DNA from: Rotaria sordida
Taxonomy: Eukaryota > Rotifera > Eurotatoria > Philodinida > Philodinidae
Length of the DNA stretch: 64,000 bases
Assembly (NCBI GenBank): GCA_905250125.1
Contig: CAJNOL010000905.1
Coordinates: 1-64,000, forward strand
Direction: 5' to 3'
A program made the position numbers and the translations under genes. A model generated the notes under the pieces. It ran no database searches and had not been told where the DNA came from. It saw only the letters and a list, made by a program, of their open reading frames with translations. Shown in pieces: positions 10,994 through 22,602 of the stretch. Each line of letters opens with the position of its first letter. The first letter of the stretch is position 1.

Positions 10994-12637
10994 TTATATT
11001 TGTTGAAGGGTTGAAGATTTTTTGATTTCAATAAGTTTGGCTAATTTGAAGGCAAGTCTTACAATGATGACCTAAAAGGTAAAAGAAGTATAACATCAAC
11101 AGATATGAACGAGAATCAAATATTTACGTCAAAAATTAAATTAAAAATGTATATAATGACGCATAAGAAAGCATTCGGTGGCGTATAACTTATGACGGCT
11201 TTGCTCTGTCTATAAGCATTTGAATTTCTAGTATGTGAAGCTGTCATACCAATAATGAAGAAAATTACAATCATAAAACCATAGCTAACCAATTCAAATA
11301 TGATAAGCCAAGCAAACTAAAAGTACAAAAGGAAAATATCAATTTCATAGAGAGTTTTTTTTTTGTTATCGAACATAATTCCGATTTCAATATACGTACA
11401 AATAATTTTTATTTAAAATTTTTTAAGAAACAAAAATATGAAAAAATATGTTTGCCTATTGTATTTTATTACAAATGAGATATAACTTATTGTTTCATTT
11501 TTATTTCTTTGTAAGATTTGAGACAAGCTTTTAAATAGAATCATTAAATCCATGAATAATCAATGTCGTCTCAATGTAAGATATTTCAAGTACTTTAATT
11601 TACTCTCTTATTCAGTTTAAGCAGAATATCAATCATTTAAACAGAAAATATCGAATAGCCTCAAGAAACTCAAAACAATAAAACTTCAAACTAATCAGAA
11701 TAATTATTGTGTTTTTTTTCTATGAAGGCATGATACTTCAAAGTAGTTCGTATGTCTCATAAAAATGAACCGAAGGCAAAAATGATACATTGAACGGATA
11801 TGTTTTTTGAAAGAAACAATACTTACTACTCGTAAACCAATTGAAGAGTAATGATTAGCGACGAATAATCCAAAGATACAGAAAATAATTGACATAAGAT
11901 ATTCAACAACCTCTGGTACACGTCTAGCCGTAAGTAAACAAATATCACTGTTGCTTGCATAAAACAACACAATCGTAACGTACACACCCAGACCCTAAAA
12001 TATTAATATATAATATTGGTAACAAATAGATTCATCGAATAGCGATAAATCCATGCTAAAAATGTTTTCTAATAATATGAATATTGTTTCACCATGATAG
12101 GATCTTTCGATTAGCATGAAACAAGCTCATTTTTATGTTTGTTTTCGCACATCAAGATTACATTTTATTAATTCGAGTAAATCTCTTCTGTTATTACTCA
12201 TTATCTTAAATATTCGCTCGAAAATGCTCAATCTTCGTTTTGATCAGATTTCTCTAATAAAATAATGAATGCATTTTTTCTTTCGAAAATTCGAGCTAAA
12301 ATTTCTTGAAAAAATATTGTTCAACAATATTTCAATTTGTATCTCAAAATATTATAATAACACAGAATTAAATTGATCTATTTGTCTATTTCTATAAAAA
12401 TTTAATTTTATTAAATTCATGTAGATTTAAAAAGACAATAATATTGTCTCTCTGATTATTATTCAATCACAATCAAAATAAAAAACAAAAACTCACAATC
12501 AGAACGCCAAGTATAACTGAAAAAATTCTACGAGTTCGTTGTATCTGATGATCTCTAGCCAATTCGAGTTTTATGGAAACAATTCTATTAGGAACATCCA
12601 TCATAACCATCTTTTCGCTTGTTTGATCGTCTTGCAT
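10994..12637 (-). CDS. Four-transmembrane protein of unknown function (4 exons)
   Basis: Exons 12497-12637, 11827-11994, 11128-11316 and 10994-11071 all join in phase 0 with GT-AG introns to give 191 residues. The last intron is 56 bp. The cytoplasmic-type N-terminus (MQDDQTSEKMVMMD) is followed by four hydrophobic segments: TM1 crossing the exon 1/2 junction (about 36-59), TM2 (EYLMSIIFCIFGLFVANHY), TM3 (FAWLIIFELVSYGFMIVIFF) and TM4 crossing exon 3/4 (FLCVIIYIFNLIFDVIIV), then a basic tail (KLAKLIEIKK). The topology resembles small tetraspan or MARVEL-type proteins, but I see no diagnostic motif. The junctions split TM1 and TM4, which supports the splicing. An alternative is read-through of the third intron, stopping at 11116, which would give a shorter TM4. 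Confidence 0.65.
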
Positions 12638-14383
12638 TTTAATGATGAGCAATTTAATCTCTAGAGTAAATACAGAAGTGTGCAAAGATAAAGATGGTAA
12701 CAATGAGACAAAATTCTCATTTTTGTCCCTACTACCATCATTTTTTAAATGTATACCTTAACAAAACAGAAAGTAACACTCATTCGAAGTCTGAGCAAAA
12801 ACCTTGTTTATTTATTTCTTGTGAGATAGTTCAAGGAGATGATCGAATTCGACAAGAATATATATTCAAAGGCGCAAAGTTTTTCCGAATAGTGATAATT
12901 ATCTGGTATTCGTCATATAGTTAAAAAAGATTTCTAATGCACTTGATAGTTTCACATTCAAAAATATAAAAGAATTTTTCATTATTCAAGAGACACCGGT
13001 GACCAAATTATTCGAAAAAACAAAGCTTGTGACACAGTATAATGTTGATGATTTATTTTGAATATTGAGCTATGCTATTCAACACAATTTTTAATATAAT
13101 ATATTGAATGTGAAACTTAAATTATCATCGTCAAATTCTCTGAATAAGAACTCATTTTTAATGTTTTGCCATAATATTGAGAAGATCGATGCTCTCAAGC
13201 ATAAAATACTATTAAATACATTAGAAGTTTTCTTAATTATATGAAGAATAAAACTAAACAATAGTGAATAATTATCGCAGCTAAGAAAAGCTTTGTACTA
13301 CTGAATATATATATATTCTTGTCAAATTTCGATCATCTCCTCCTTCAACTATCTCAAAATGGAATAAATGAAAAAGATTTTGTTCTGAATTTCATATTGC
13401 TAATAACTTCTCCGGAAACCTAAAAATAAGAGCAGCTTGAGGGTGGATGTGAATTTTGCACTCGCTCACATCCACACCTACATTTTCAATTGATAATTTA
13501 AGGTGGACTCTGCTTCGAAATTACAATGAATAGGCTATTCAGTACTAGTTTTATAATGAAACGGTTACGTTATCGGCTGTTTTGTTTTATACCACCCATC
13601 AATCTCAATTAGATCCAATTCATACAAAAATATCCAGCAGTGAGAAAAAGTAATTTGTTCTCAATTTATTTATTAAACCAATTATAACAAAAAATGCTCT
13701 AATTCGAAGCACCCAGTATTTTAAAATTCATACTTAAGCCAAAAGAAAATGCAGATACAAATATATTATTTATCCGTACTAGATGTTAGTCTTTCCGTTC
13801 GAAAAAAATGTCACTCGAGTGAATCATACATGAGCTAGTGTGATCTTTACGTCTTTCTTCAGTCTACATATGAATCATGTATAACGTGAATTGGACTTAT
13901 CATCGTTCACAGCAACTATAAAGTTTTTCTCTGAGGCTATTGACGTTTAAGTTCTTGAAATTCCCTACTGATTAGTATTTAAAAGTAAAATATAAATTCA
14001 AAAGCTCGTGAGCAGTAAGAGTTGTTGCTATCGAAATTGACAGAATCATTCTAAAAATATTTGTCTAGAATAATCCTGTATGATCTTCATTCATTTTCAA
14101 GAGATTTTTCGAGCAGTACACTCTCATTCTACTTTTTTTTATGACACTGTGTGACAACTGTTCTTAACACTTTCATGTTTCAATACTTCTTTCACTCAAA
14201 ATGTTGATTTATGATTTTATGATTGACTATAATTACCTTCGAGCCACAGTAAAAAAAAAAGAAAGAACAAAAATATATGTCAGTAAATGCAAACGAAAGG
14301 AGAAACATTCGAAATCGTTAAAATATATTGCGCTATATATCTGTCATTGAAGGTGAAATCAACAATATAAGGAGAACGTGTAA
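12638..14383. other. Intergenic, no gene; one telomere-like array at 13441-13482
   Basis: AT-rich DNA with no recognised protein. GGGTGGATGTG followed by CTCACATCCACACC at 13441-13482 is a short member of the G-then-C telomere-like family, preceded by CTTGAGGGTG, a flank also seen (reversed) beside the 42524 copy. Confidence 0.5.
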
Positions 14384-16106
14384 ATGGGAGCGGCACATAC
14401 GTTACAATTTAAACTGGGAGCTGCTGGATCTACACATGAAGATAATAATTTTGAAACATTATCGTTAGTCTGGCTCGACGATTCAATCATGGACACCAAA
14501 GAAAATCTTATTATTCAACAAAAACTTCGCACAGTGACTCATCATTTAATAACTTTTCAAGATGTTCGTAAGTGTAAGAAGTACATAAAATCTTTGTCGA
14601 AAGACGATAAAATAGTCTTGATCGTCACTAATCATTTGGCTTCAGAAGTAATGCCACGAATTCATCAACATAGACAAGTCAATTCAATTTATGTATATGC
14701 GAAAGATCAAGTACAAAACGAAGAATGGACAAAAAAATTTCCAAAAGTAAATCTAGTTTTGTGTTTCATCCATGCGGAGGAAAAAGCAGACAAAGAATTT
14801 GATTTTTTTATTCGATTATTTTATTTGTTGAGGTATATCAACTTTCTGATTTGTATCAATCTGGGTTTTCTTTTCATCTTGACTCTACTGATGAGTCTTT
14901 CGATGAGATCAGAATTTGATGTTCTATTTTTTTGTCTCATCATGTTTCATGTTATGACATAAAATAACATTATGAGAACGATGATTAATCACGGTTATGT
15001 TAGTCGGCATTTTTTTTCTGAAAGTAATTTTTGACTTCAATCGTGAATTAATCATCATTTATTCAAATTTTCTTGATTTAGATTGTACTAGTTTTGAATC
15101 TTACTAAAGTCATATATTTAAATTCAATTTTTCATCAAGATTTTTTACATGAGTAGGTTAGAATGTCGTATATTATGTTCGTCAACAAATAGTGACGTTT
15201 CAAAGAAAGCAAAAAATCTGAGGATAGAATTGCCAAAAACAAAAAAGGTGCATTATAATCTGTTGATTGTTTTAGATCAAAGGTGTTCATAGAACTTTGG
15301 AGGCAATACTAGCTAAAATTCAATCAGATCAAGTGAACATAAGATTTAAAGTTGATGAACCACTTGCAGTCAGTATTTTTACACCGAATAGTGCTCTAGA
15401 TAAATCAACAACTGAACTCAATAGTAAATTTATTCATTCAGAAGTATCGATTGATGTTCTTCTTCGAATGAAATCAAATCCAACGGACAAGAATGATTTA
15501 ATCGATTTATGCAAGGAAAAATACAAAGATAATGAGAAAGAATTAGCAATTGTCAAGGAATTTGAACAAAATTATTCTCCTGATCAAGCTCTATGGTGGT
15601 ATACAAGAGATTCGTTTCTTTATCGATTACTAAACAAAGCTCTTCGTGTACAAAATACAGACATGATCTTTCTCTTTCGATTTTTTATTCGTGATATCGA
15701 ACAACAACTTGAACAACATAAATGTTTGACGCCTATACGCGTCTATCGAGGTCAATTAATGTCGAACGAAGAATTAAAAGTATTGAAAGATTCTATTGGA
15801 CGTTTCATCTCTATGAACTCATTTCTTTCAACAAGTATCGAGCGAGAACAAGCACTTCGTTTTCTTAATGCTACTAATATTTCAGACGATTCACAACGTG
15901 TCTTAATTACAATTGATGCCGATCCTCGACTCGATGGTGTCAAACCATTTGCTAATATTACCAATTACAGTTATTTTGCTCACGAACAAGAAGTACTCCT
16001 GATGTTGGGATCAATCTTTCAATTGATTGATATTCATTATGAGGATCAAGTATGGCTCATGCAAATGAGACTATGCGATGATAAGAATCATACATGGAAG
16101 TCTGTC
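14384..16106 (+). CDS. NAD:arginine ADP-ribosyltransferase (ART family), C-terminus lost in assembly gap
   Basis: Exon 1 (14384-14746) joins exon 2 (15276-16106 and on into the gap) in phase 0 across a 529-bp GT-AG intron; the join restores the family stretch FPK-IKGV. The first 120 residues are the variable N-terminal region common in bdelloid ARTs; the transferase domain follows. The R-S-E catalytic set is visible: VYRGQ (about residue 276), NSFLSTS (about 302) and EQEVL (about 358), the last giving the E-x-E of arginine-specific enzymes. The reaction moves ADP-ribose from NAD to arginine side chains. The start MGAAHT has an N-myristoylation-like beginning. Bdelloid paralogues often carry TPR repeats after this domain (from memory); that part would lie in the gap. 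The intron is much longer than the neighbours' and could hide an alternative exon. Confidence 0.85.
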
Positions 16107-16206
16107 NNNNNNNNNNNNNNNNNNNNNNNNNNNNNNNNNNNNNNNNNNNNNNNNNNNNNNNNNNNNNNNNNNNNNNNNNNNNNNNNNNNNNNNNNNNNNN
16201 NNNNNN
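16107..16206. other. Assembly gap (100 N)
   Basis: Exactly 100 N, the usual placeholder for unknown length. It hides the 3' end of the ADP-ribosyltransferase and most of the converging receptor, so the real distance is probably much larger. Confidence 0.95.
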
Positions 16207-16412
16207 AAGAGATTGGCCCATGAACTTGCATGAAAATAGATAGCACAAGAATTTTGTCGCATTGAAGGTCGAAGAAAAATTGCAATATTCAATATACAAC
16301 CAATCATACCAATAGCAAATAGAAGTGGTTGACCAATGTATTGTACTCCTATTCGAGCAGCATTAAGTCTTGCAACATCTGGATTGATAGTAGTTGTCGA
16401 TATGTTATTCAT
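16207..16412 (-). CDS. 7TM receptor, N-terminal fragment (cut by gap)
   Basis: Starts with MNNISTTTINPDVARLNAAR, a short glycosylatable N-terminus, followed by TM1 (YIGQPLLFAIGMIGCILNIA) and the start of intracellular loop 1 and TM2 (IFLRPSMRQNSCAIYFHASS). The pattern G.xGxxLNIxIFLRxxxRxNxCAxYF is typical of a large class A-like receptor family in bdelloids (from memory). TM3-TM7 would lie in the gap. Whether the gene is intact cannot be decided. Confidence 0.7.
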
Positions 16413-18946
16413 TCTTTATTATTTTGTAAAATAAAACTAGTACTCAGTTAAATGCATTTCTACTTCGTAGTTTGAAGGTAAACAGATACGGAAAAAATTT
16501 AGACGTCATATGGTGCGTAAATGTCTTTGACATGTTAATTAAGAAACATGGCAAGGTGATAAAGTTTATCGAAACTGAATATAATCTATTAATGATATAT
16601 GTCATCTCAATGTTGTATACTTGCAGATGACAGATTCAGATCATCTCCTAAACTATTTTGAAACATGCACGGCAATTAACACAATACTAGGGCTCTATAT
16701 TGTTCAAACAATCAATAAGATTAATCAAATAAGAGGGTACGGGTATCTGAAAACTGAAGAGTGATACTCACGATCGCATTCTTTAATAATTTTGTAACCT
16801 TTTTATTAATTTTTGTTTTAACCATTGTTGTTAGATCTTTTTTTCACTTGTTCATAAAATTTTATGTCATTTAATTTTTCTATCTTTATCAACTTGAACA
16901 ATAATAATATCTGTAATTGATTTTATTTCTTCTTTGTTCATATTACATTTATTAGATTTTCTCTATTTTTGAATAAATTTTTGATATTTCTAATATAGCT
17001 GCATTTTTAATTAATGTTGATGTTGAATATAATGATTTCTCAGCATTCACAAACATTGATTGTTCTTAGTTTTGAAACATATTTCAATTCTTTTAATAAT
17101 ATATGTAAATGTTCTTGACTTAATTGAATTTTTGACATATCAATAACATTTCATGTATTAGATATTGTTTTTTGAAGTCATTTTTTTCTGTTGTTCCTGA
17201 TGTTGTGGGTATGAGTCTTCATTTCTTCCATATACACCCGCATCTATATCCTTTCTCGTCCTGCTACATGCATACGGGACATAGAATCAAAGTTGAAATA
17301 TTTCTTATCTCAAATATTTTCACACACATAACTCTTGAGATTTTTTTTTTTGATCATGAAAAAGAAAACACGAAAATCGCAATACAAACAAAGTGCAGAA
17401 CAAGATCTAATGGAATAATTCATTTGTCGTTCATCGATTTACTTATGAGAGATCATTTACGCTGTATCATCAAATAAATTAGATACTACTTATTAAAAAT
17501 TCATTAATTTCTTGTCCATTGTATCAAATTATGATAGCCAAAATCATTATCTTCTCGTTGATTTTTCTGTCTCTATTCTGACTGAATTGTTCAGACACGA
17601 GATCTGCACGGGAGCATCACGAGTTGTATAAATCCTGAAAGTTACCTTGAATATGTACAGTGATACGAATCCTATTAGCATTATTTGTGATTTTAATTTT
17701 ATATTCTCCGTAAGTCCATTAAAATGATATATGCATTGATTGAAGACATCTTTCGACTAATTAAACTAAACATGCCAAGAAAAACTATCATTAGTTATAA
17801 ATGAAAGGTTAGACACATACGATTTCTAAGAACAAGACTAGACAAACACAAATCTCATATCTCTTTTCCTAACGACCATTTCTATCGAATGATAAAACGT
17901 TATCACACATTAAAGTAATAACTTTAGCAACAAAAAAAAATATGGAAATTGTCACATATATAAGCATTATGTTTCAGTATATTTTCTCTAGTATTACAGA
18001 AATAGAATAGATTGTATCTTTAATTTGCTTCAAATCTAAAACCGACGTCTTGAAATTACAGACCAAGAAAAGTACATTCTGTAAAAATGCTACTCCCTGC
18101 TAGAACTGTCCAGAAGAGAATGAAAGAAAAGAAAATTAAAGTAAAGCAAGATGTGGACCTGTTTTATGGTACTTTACTTCTTCTCATTTTCAAATAATAT
18201 CTATTGCAAGGAGGAAAAAACTCATTCCGAGAATGGATGTAGATATTTTTAAAATGAATAGTAATAACTCAAGATGAATTTGCGTCCTGAAATAATCGAG
18301 AATATACAAGAACGTTTCAGTGCGTTGGCAACATGCAACAACGATCTGGTGTTTTTGGTAAAACGTAAATTCGTTTTTTCCTTTTTCATCTTTTTATTCT
18401 CATAATATGTTTCCGTAAATAAAAACTAAATATACCGAAAGATGTAGCGTGAAAAACTCTACAATCTAGATAAGCGATAAAAAGATGAAATAAGAAAAAA
18501 GAAATTTCTCATTCGTGTTATCTTTTCACAGTGTCTCGAAATTTGATCGTTCAAAATTTTGTCCATTCTGGAAGTAAAACATGTAACTATTTAAAAAGAA
18601 GCGGTTTTGTATAAATTATAGAGCTTTTCATGCTGTATTTTGTTTTCTTAGTACACCTTATTAAAGGACTGAAAACTGATATACAAAACACGACCATCCA
18701 ATGCGTTATGTAATTATATTAGAAATTGCATGTACCTATTATAAAAGAAATGATAGACTACAACAAAGTACAAGACTTAGAAGTCTGAAATTAATTCTAA
18801 ATGCGTCTAGACATTATAGCAGTATACTTAGCTCTTAGTCAAGTCTTTTAAGAGGACTGCCCGAAAAATCCTTCTGAGTGAACCTTGTATTATCTGATTA
18901 AAAATAAAAATTGCAATTTATTCAATAATTTCAAAATATCTATTTA
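16413..18946. other. Intergenic, no intact gene; telomere-like array at 17201-17251
   Basis: AT-rich. On the minus strand at about 16840-17170 a broken reading includes KIQLSQEHLHILLKELKYV, faintly LRR-like but too decayed to name. At 17201-17251 TGTTGTGGGTATG and TACACCCGCATC form another short G-then-C telomere-like array. Nothing was recognised at 17520-18946. Confidence 0.4.
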
Positions 18947-19145
18947 ACGGGTGATGCAAAAATGTCACTTTATTTTTCCTTGGCTAAAACAAGTTGAAGA
19001 GAAATCGAAAATATCTATTAGGAATCTGCATCAAAAACACTTTCTAACTGTATTATCAAAAAAGTTTTAACATGTATTGGGTTCGAGTAAAAAAACACAT
19101 CTTTAAACACTACCAAAATATACGCTGGAAAAACATCTCAATGTA

Positions 19146-20457
19146 ACGGGTGTCCCAGGGAAAATGGGCCTCTCAGTATTTTAATGATATATCCATTAAT
19201 TCTCATTTATTCAGACTTAATTTTTTTTTAAAAGATTCGTCTTGAAATGCTCTACAAAATGGTGTATTTTTTATTTATTTAAATAACATCCATCTTTTTC
19301 TAATACACGGTTCAAACGACTAGTCCAAGATGAACAACTTTTTAAAACAACATCTTGTCGTATTTTTTTGACTGCACGTTTCAATTCTTCGATAAGCGCG
19401 TCTTTCGATGTTATTTTGTTCCAGTTTATAAATTGTGTAAATTCATCCCAAATGGAATAGTCCAATGGATTTAAATCTGGACTATTCGGTGGCTAATGAT
19501 CTTTATCTATGAACGATGGAAAGTTGTCCATGCACCATTTTTGTGTTAGGTGATGAACGTGAGGTTTCGCACCGTCTTGTTGAAATATCCAATGTTCTCC
19601 AAAGGTCTCGTTTCCGTATTTTAATGCTATTGGTAGAACATTCCGAATATATACAGCATGGTCCACTGTTCCTTGGTCAAAAATGACCAAGGGTGCCACT
19701 CCTTCGGAGCAAACACCCAACCAGACCATGACCTTTTTAGAAAAATTTTGTTTCATTTTAATGCCACCTCTTTCATTTGCTTCAGCACGACTGGCCGCCC
19801 AAATACGTTGATTTTGGGAATTGTATACGCCGTCGACATCAAACATTTTTTCATCGGAAAATAAAATTCGCATCGTGTCTTCTTTTCGAAAATTATTAAA
19901 AATCCATTTTGCGAATTTTTTTCGTTTGTATTTGTGTTCGTTGGTGAGTTTTGGTTCAATTATTATCTTGTAGGCATAGAGTTTCAGATCTTCTTTCAAT
20001 ATTCGGTGTGCACTTGATTTGGATATTCCATAGTCTTTAGCTAAACTTCGAACGGATACCATCTTTTTTCGATCGAGTTTGTGTTTGACCTTTTGGATCA
20101 TTTTGCTGATTCGAGCAAGACGTTGGCCACCCGGAGGTTTTAACAGGTGGATAGAACCGGTGTCACGAATCATCTTGCACCACCTTTTTATAGTATTTAA
20201 TCCCAAACACCCATTTAAATCACGGAAGATTTTTGTTGGACCATCACCATTTTCATATTTAGAAAAAACTAATTTTTGAATATCTTTACTTTTCATCTTA
20301 TTACAAAGGCAAAATACGTTCAAATGAAATACGAGATATAGATTCTTGTAGAGGATAACAAGACGAATCTTCAAAAAAAAAATTCGGTCCGAACGAATAA
20401 GAACTAATAGAGATGCCAGTAAAATACGGAGAGGCCCATTTTCCCTGGGACACCCGT
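19146..20457 (-). mobile_element. Mariner-type element (inner), 1312 bp, TA duplication
   Basis: Terminal inverted repeats of about 36 bp start ACGGGTGTCCCAGGGAAAAT at 19146 and, reversed, at 20457. TA duplications flank both ends (19144-19145, 20458-20459). One transposase gene fills the interior. It sits inside the 18947-21176 element, so it inserted later. Its TIR copies are almost identical, suggesting recent insertion, yet the transposase has a nonsense codon. Confidence 0.92.
19271..20296 (-). pseudogene. Mariner-type transposase, DD37D pattern, one nonsense codon
   Basis: The reading from MKSKDIQKLVF (20296) runs 341 codons to the stop at 19271 with a single in-frame TAG at 19493-19495. 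In most relatives the position before PPNSPDL is Trp (TGG), so one base change explains it. An N-terminal helix-turn-helix pair (GLNTIKRWCK; VRSLAKDYGISKSSAHRIL) precedes the catalytic core: Asp in LFSDEKMF, Asp in QQDGAKPH and Asp in DLNPLDYSIW. Counting the TAG codon as a residue there are 37 residues between the second and third Asp, the maT-like DD37D spacing. The encoded enzyme would cut and paste the element at TA sites. The truncated product lacks the third Asp and should be inactive. Confidence 0.9.
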
Positions 20458-21362
20458 TAGTTGTGAGAGAAAGGAACTGTTCTCTCATTATTTTTTGATT
20501 TTCTCGCATGTACTCCATTGTATTTTTCTGCTCTTTATTTCGTTAAATTTGCTGTTTAATTCTCTACGAACTTGATAGAAAACCGTACGACATTGCTTTG
20601 GATAACACGAAAAAAGGCAACTGAAAACAACACACTAAAACCGAATGTGAAACTGATAAGATTTTTTCGAGATCCAAGTGTCACCATTGCTATTCAACAC
20701 AGATACAATGTTGATTCAGGATATTCGAGCTACAAGTATACCCCAGCTCTTATGTTGCCAATTCACAGAAATGGCAAAAGCGAGCACTGGCCAATACAAA
20801 ATGGACATCAACCTGAAAATAATGAGAACTTCGAAGTTGTTTTTATTTGGCAATGTTGTTTCAAAAATTTCAATCGTATTCGTTATATTGATTCCTGAAA
20901 ATAGAACATATATTCTAATAGATAGAAGAGCACAACATTGTGATAAAATGAGCCGAAGGATATCACAAAATACAGAGGAATTGATCGTTTTGAACTGTTT
21001 TTCTTTTACAGTGTACATTTTAGTAGTGTTTGTTACTCCAAGTCGATACATGGTACAACTTTTTTGATTATACAGTTAGCAACCACTTTCGACGTAGATT
21101 CTTAAATAGGTATTTCCGATTTCTTCCAAACATGTTTAGCCAAGGAACAATGAAGCGACATTTTTGCATAACCCGTTATTAAATAGATGATTTGAGATAA
21201 ATCAAATCAACAAATAATTTATCTAATTTTTATTTATTCCTATGAAATATTTTAATCTAATTGAATCGATTTTATCTTCATAATAATATATCAAAGTAAA
21301 CATTTTAAAAACATAATATAAGATATGAGGAAACGAAAAAATAATAAATATGAAATTGAATT

Positions 21363-22174
21363 TCACATATTTTCATATTTCATTTGAATTTTTTCAATTG
21401 TTAATTTATTTAATGGTTTTAATTGTTCTTTTGAATCATCAATTTCTAACCATCCATAAATTTCATATTCATCTTCAATATAATAAAGACCATTTTTATA
21501 TACAAATGGAATTTCTCGAGCATAATTATCTTTCCAATAAGTAAAATAAAAATTTTGTTCAGCAATTCTAATAGAATTTTTTAAAACATCAACAATAACA
21601 GAAATATGACCATAAGGCATATCTTTTTGTATTGGATAAATTAAATATGTTTCATTTATTGGTGGATTTGGTGAACCATTGAAATGTTTTTTTAATGGAA
21701 ATTTTTCTTTATCAATAATTCTTTCAATATATTTTATTTGATTCCATATATCATTAGCACCTACAACACTTTCAAATATTGAACTTTTACGAAAAAAAGT
21801 CCATCGACGTGCATATTCAACACATTGCCATTTTAATCCCATATATATTCCATATATATAATGATTTTCATTTGAATAATATGTATCATTACCATTTGAA
21901 TAAGCAATTACATTTGATGAAGCTACACCAACTATAGAATTATATGGAACAAGTTTATTTTTATTTGATGATTGTCTTTCTATTTATACAGAAAAAAAAA
22001 GAAAATAAAAATTATAAAAATAAGAATGAAATAACCTTTAACTAATTGTAAATATGATAATTTTATTGAATATTCATTTGATTGTGATAATTTAACTACA
22101 TGAGAATATTTATAAAAAATAACTAAGAGAATTATCGAAAATATCAATTTCATAATAAAATATTTTCGAACCAT
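21363..22174 (-). CDS. CHAP-domain amidase, glutathionylspermidine amidase-like, membrane-anchored or secreted (2 exons)
   Basis: Exon 1 (22036-22174) and exon 2 (21363-21979) join in phase 1 across a 56-bp intron to give 251 residues. Exon 1 encodes a hydrophobic leader (MKLIFSIILLVIFYKY), predicting export or anchoring. Exon 2 matches the amidase half of glutathionylspermidine synthetase/amidase: MGLKWQCVEYARRW with the nucleophilic Cys (about 99), GHISVIVDV with the catalytic His (about 171), IRIAEQN (about 187) and EIYGWLEI near the end. Gss amidase hydrolyses the glutathione-spermidine amide. The synthetase half is absent, so this would be a stand-alone hydrolase of that or a related amide or peptidoglycan-type bond. 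Relatives are mainly bacterial and trypanosomatid, so transfer is plausible but not shown here. The intron argues against contamination. Confidence 0.8.
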
Positions 22175-22602
22175 TAAAAATTAGTTTTTTATAAATAATA
22201 ATAATAATGACATCAGATCGAAATTTATTGCTTTTAAAATTCTGTTGGCTTCCTTTTTTATACGAATAGGAATTAAAGAAAAGAAAAAAAAACTAATGCC
22301 GATAGAAAGCGCTACAATTCATCTTCATTTTTAAATCATAGGCATTTATTGGAAGTTTTATTTCATTACAATACGCTTTTATTCACATAGAGTTTCATCT
22401 CTTCTTTTTCGAAAATTGATCTCAGCTCAGGAACATTCAAATTGCAGGAAACTTTCAGAATATGTTAGGACTGGTGAGCGATGGCTATGGTAAAATTTTC
22501 AGCCCTATATTACGATGTTTGACAGAGATATTCACCAAACAAATGTCAAAAAATAGCTCAATCGTATCTCCAAGATTTCTCTGTGAGCCTTTATTTTATA
22601 CA
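22175..22602. other. Spacer, no gene seen
   Basis: Upstream flank of the CHAP gene. AT-rich, with no recognised ORF or RNA. Confidence 0.4.

Larger units (their letters stand above)
18947..21176. mobile_element. Tc1/mariner-type element (outer), TIRs about 85 bp, TA target, carrying a nested element
   Basis: The left end begins ACGGGTGATGCAAAAATGTC (18947) and the right end, reverse-complemented, begins ACGGGTTATGCAAAAATGTC (ends 21176). Each is flanked by TA (18945-18946 and 21177-21178). The ends continue to match for about 85 bp through blocks such as CCTTGGCTAAA and AGAAATCG. Without the nested 1.3-kb insertion the element is about 0.9 kb, too short for a transposase, so it is non-autonomous or deleted. 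Its interior (20716-21051, minus strand) holds an open hydrophobic reading of about 110 residues that I do not recognise; it could be captured host sequence. Confidence 0.85.

Noticed and set aside
14886-14915. CTACTGATGAGTC, a hammerhead-ribozyme-like start
   Set aside because: The required GAAA and closing stems are not found in the right place.
16057-16412. Open readings crossing the N run
   Set aside because: Their continuity depends on N being read through; only the receptor N-terminus at 16207-16412 is supported.
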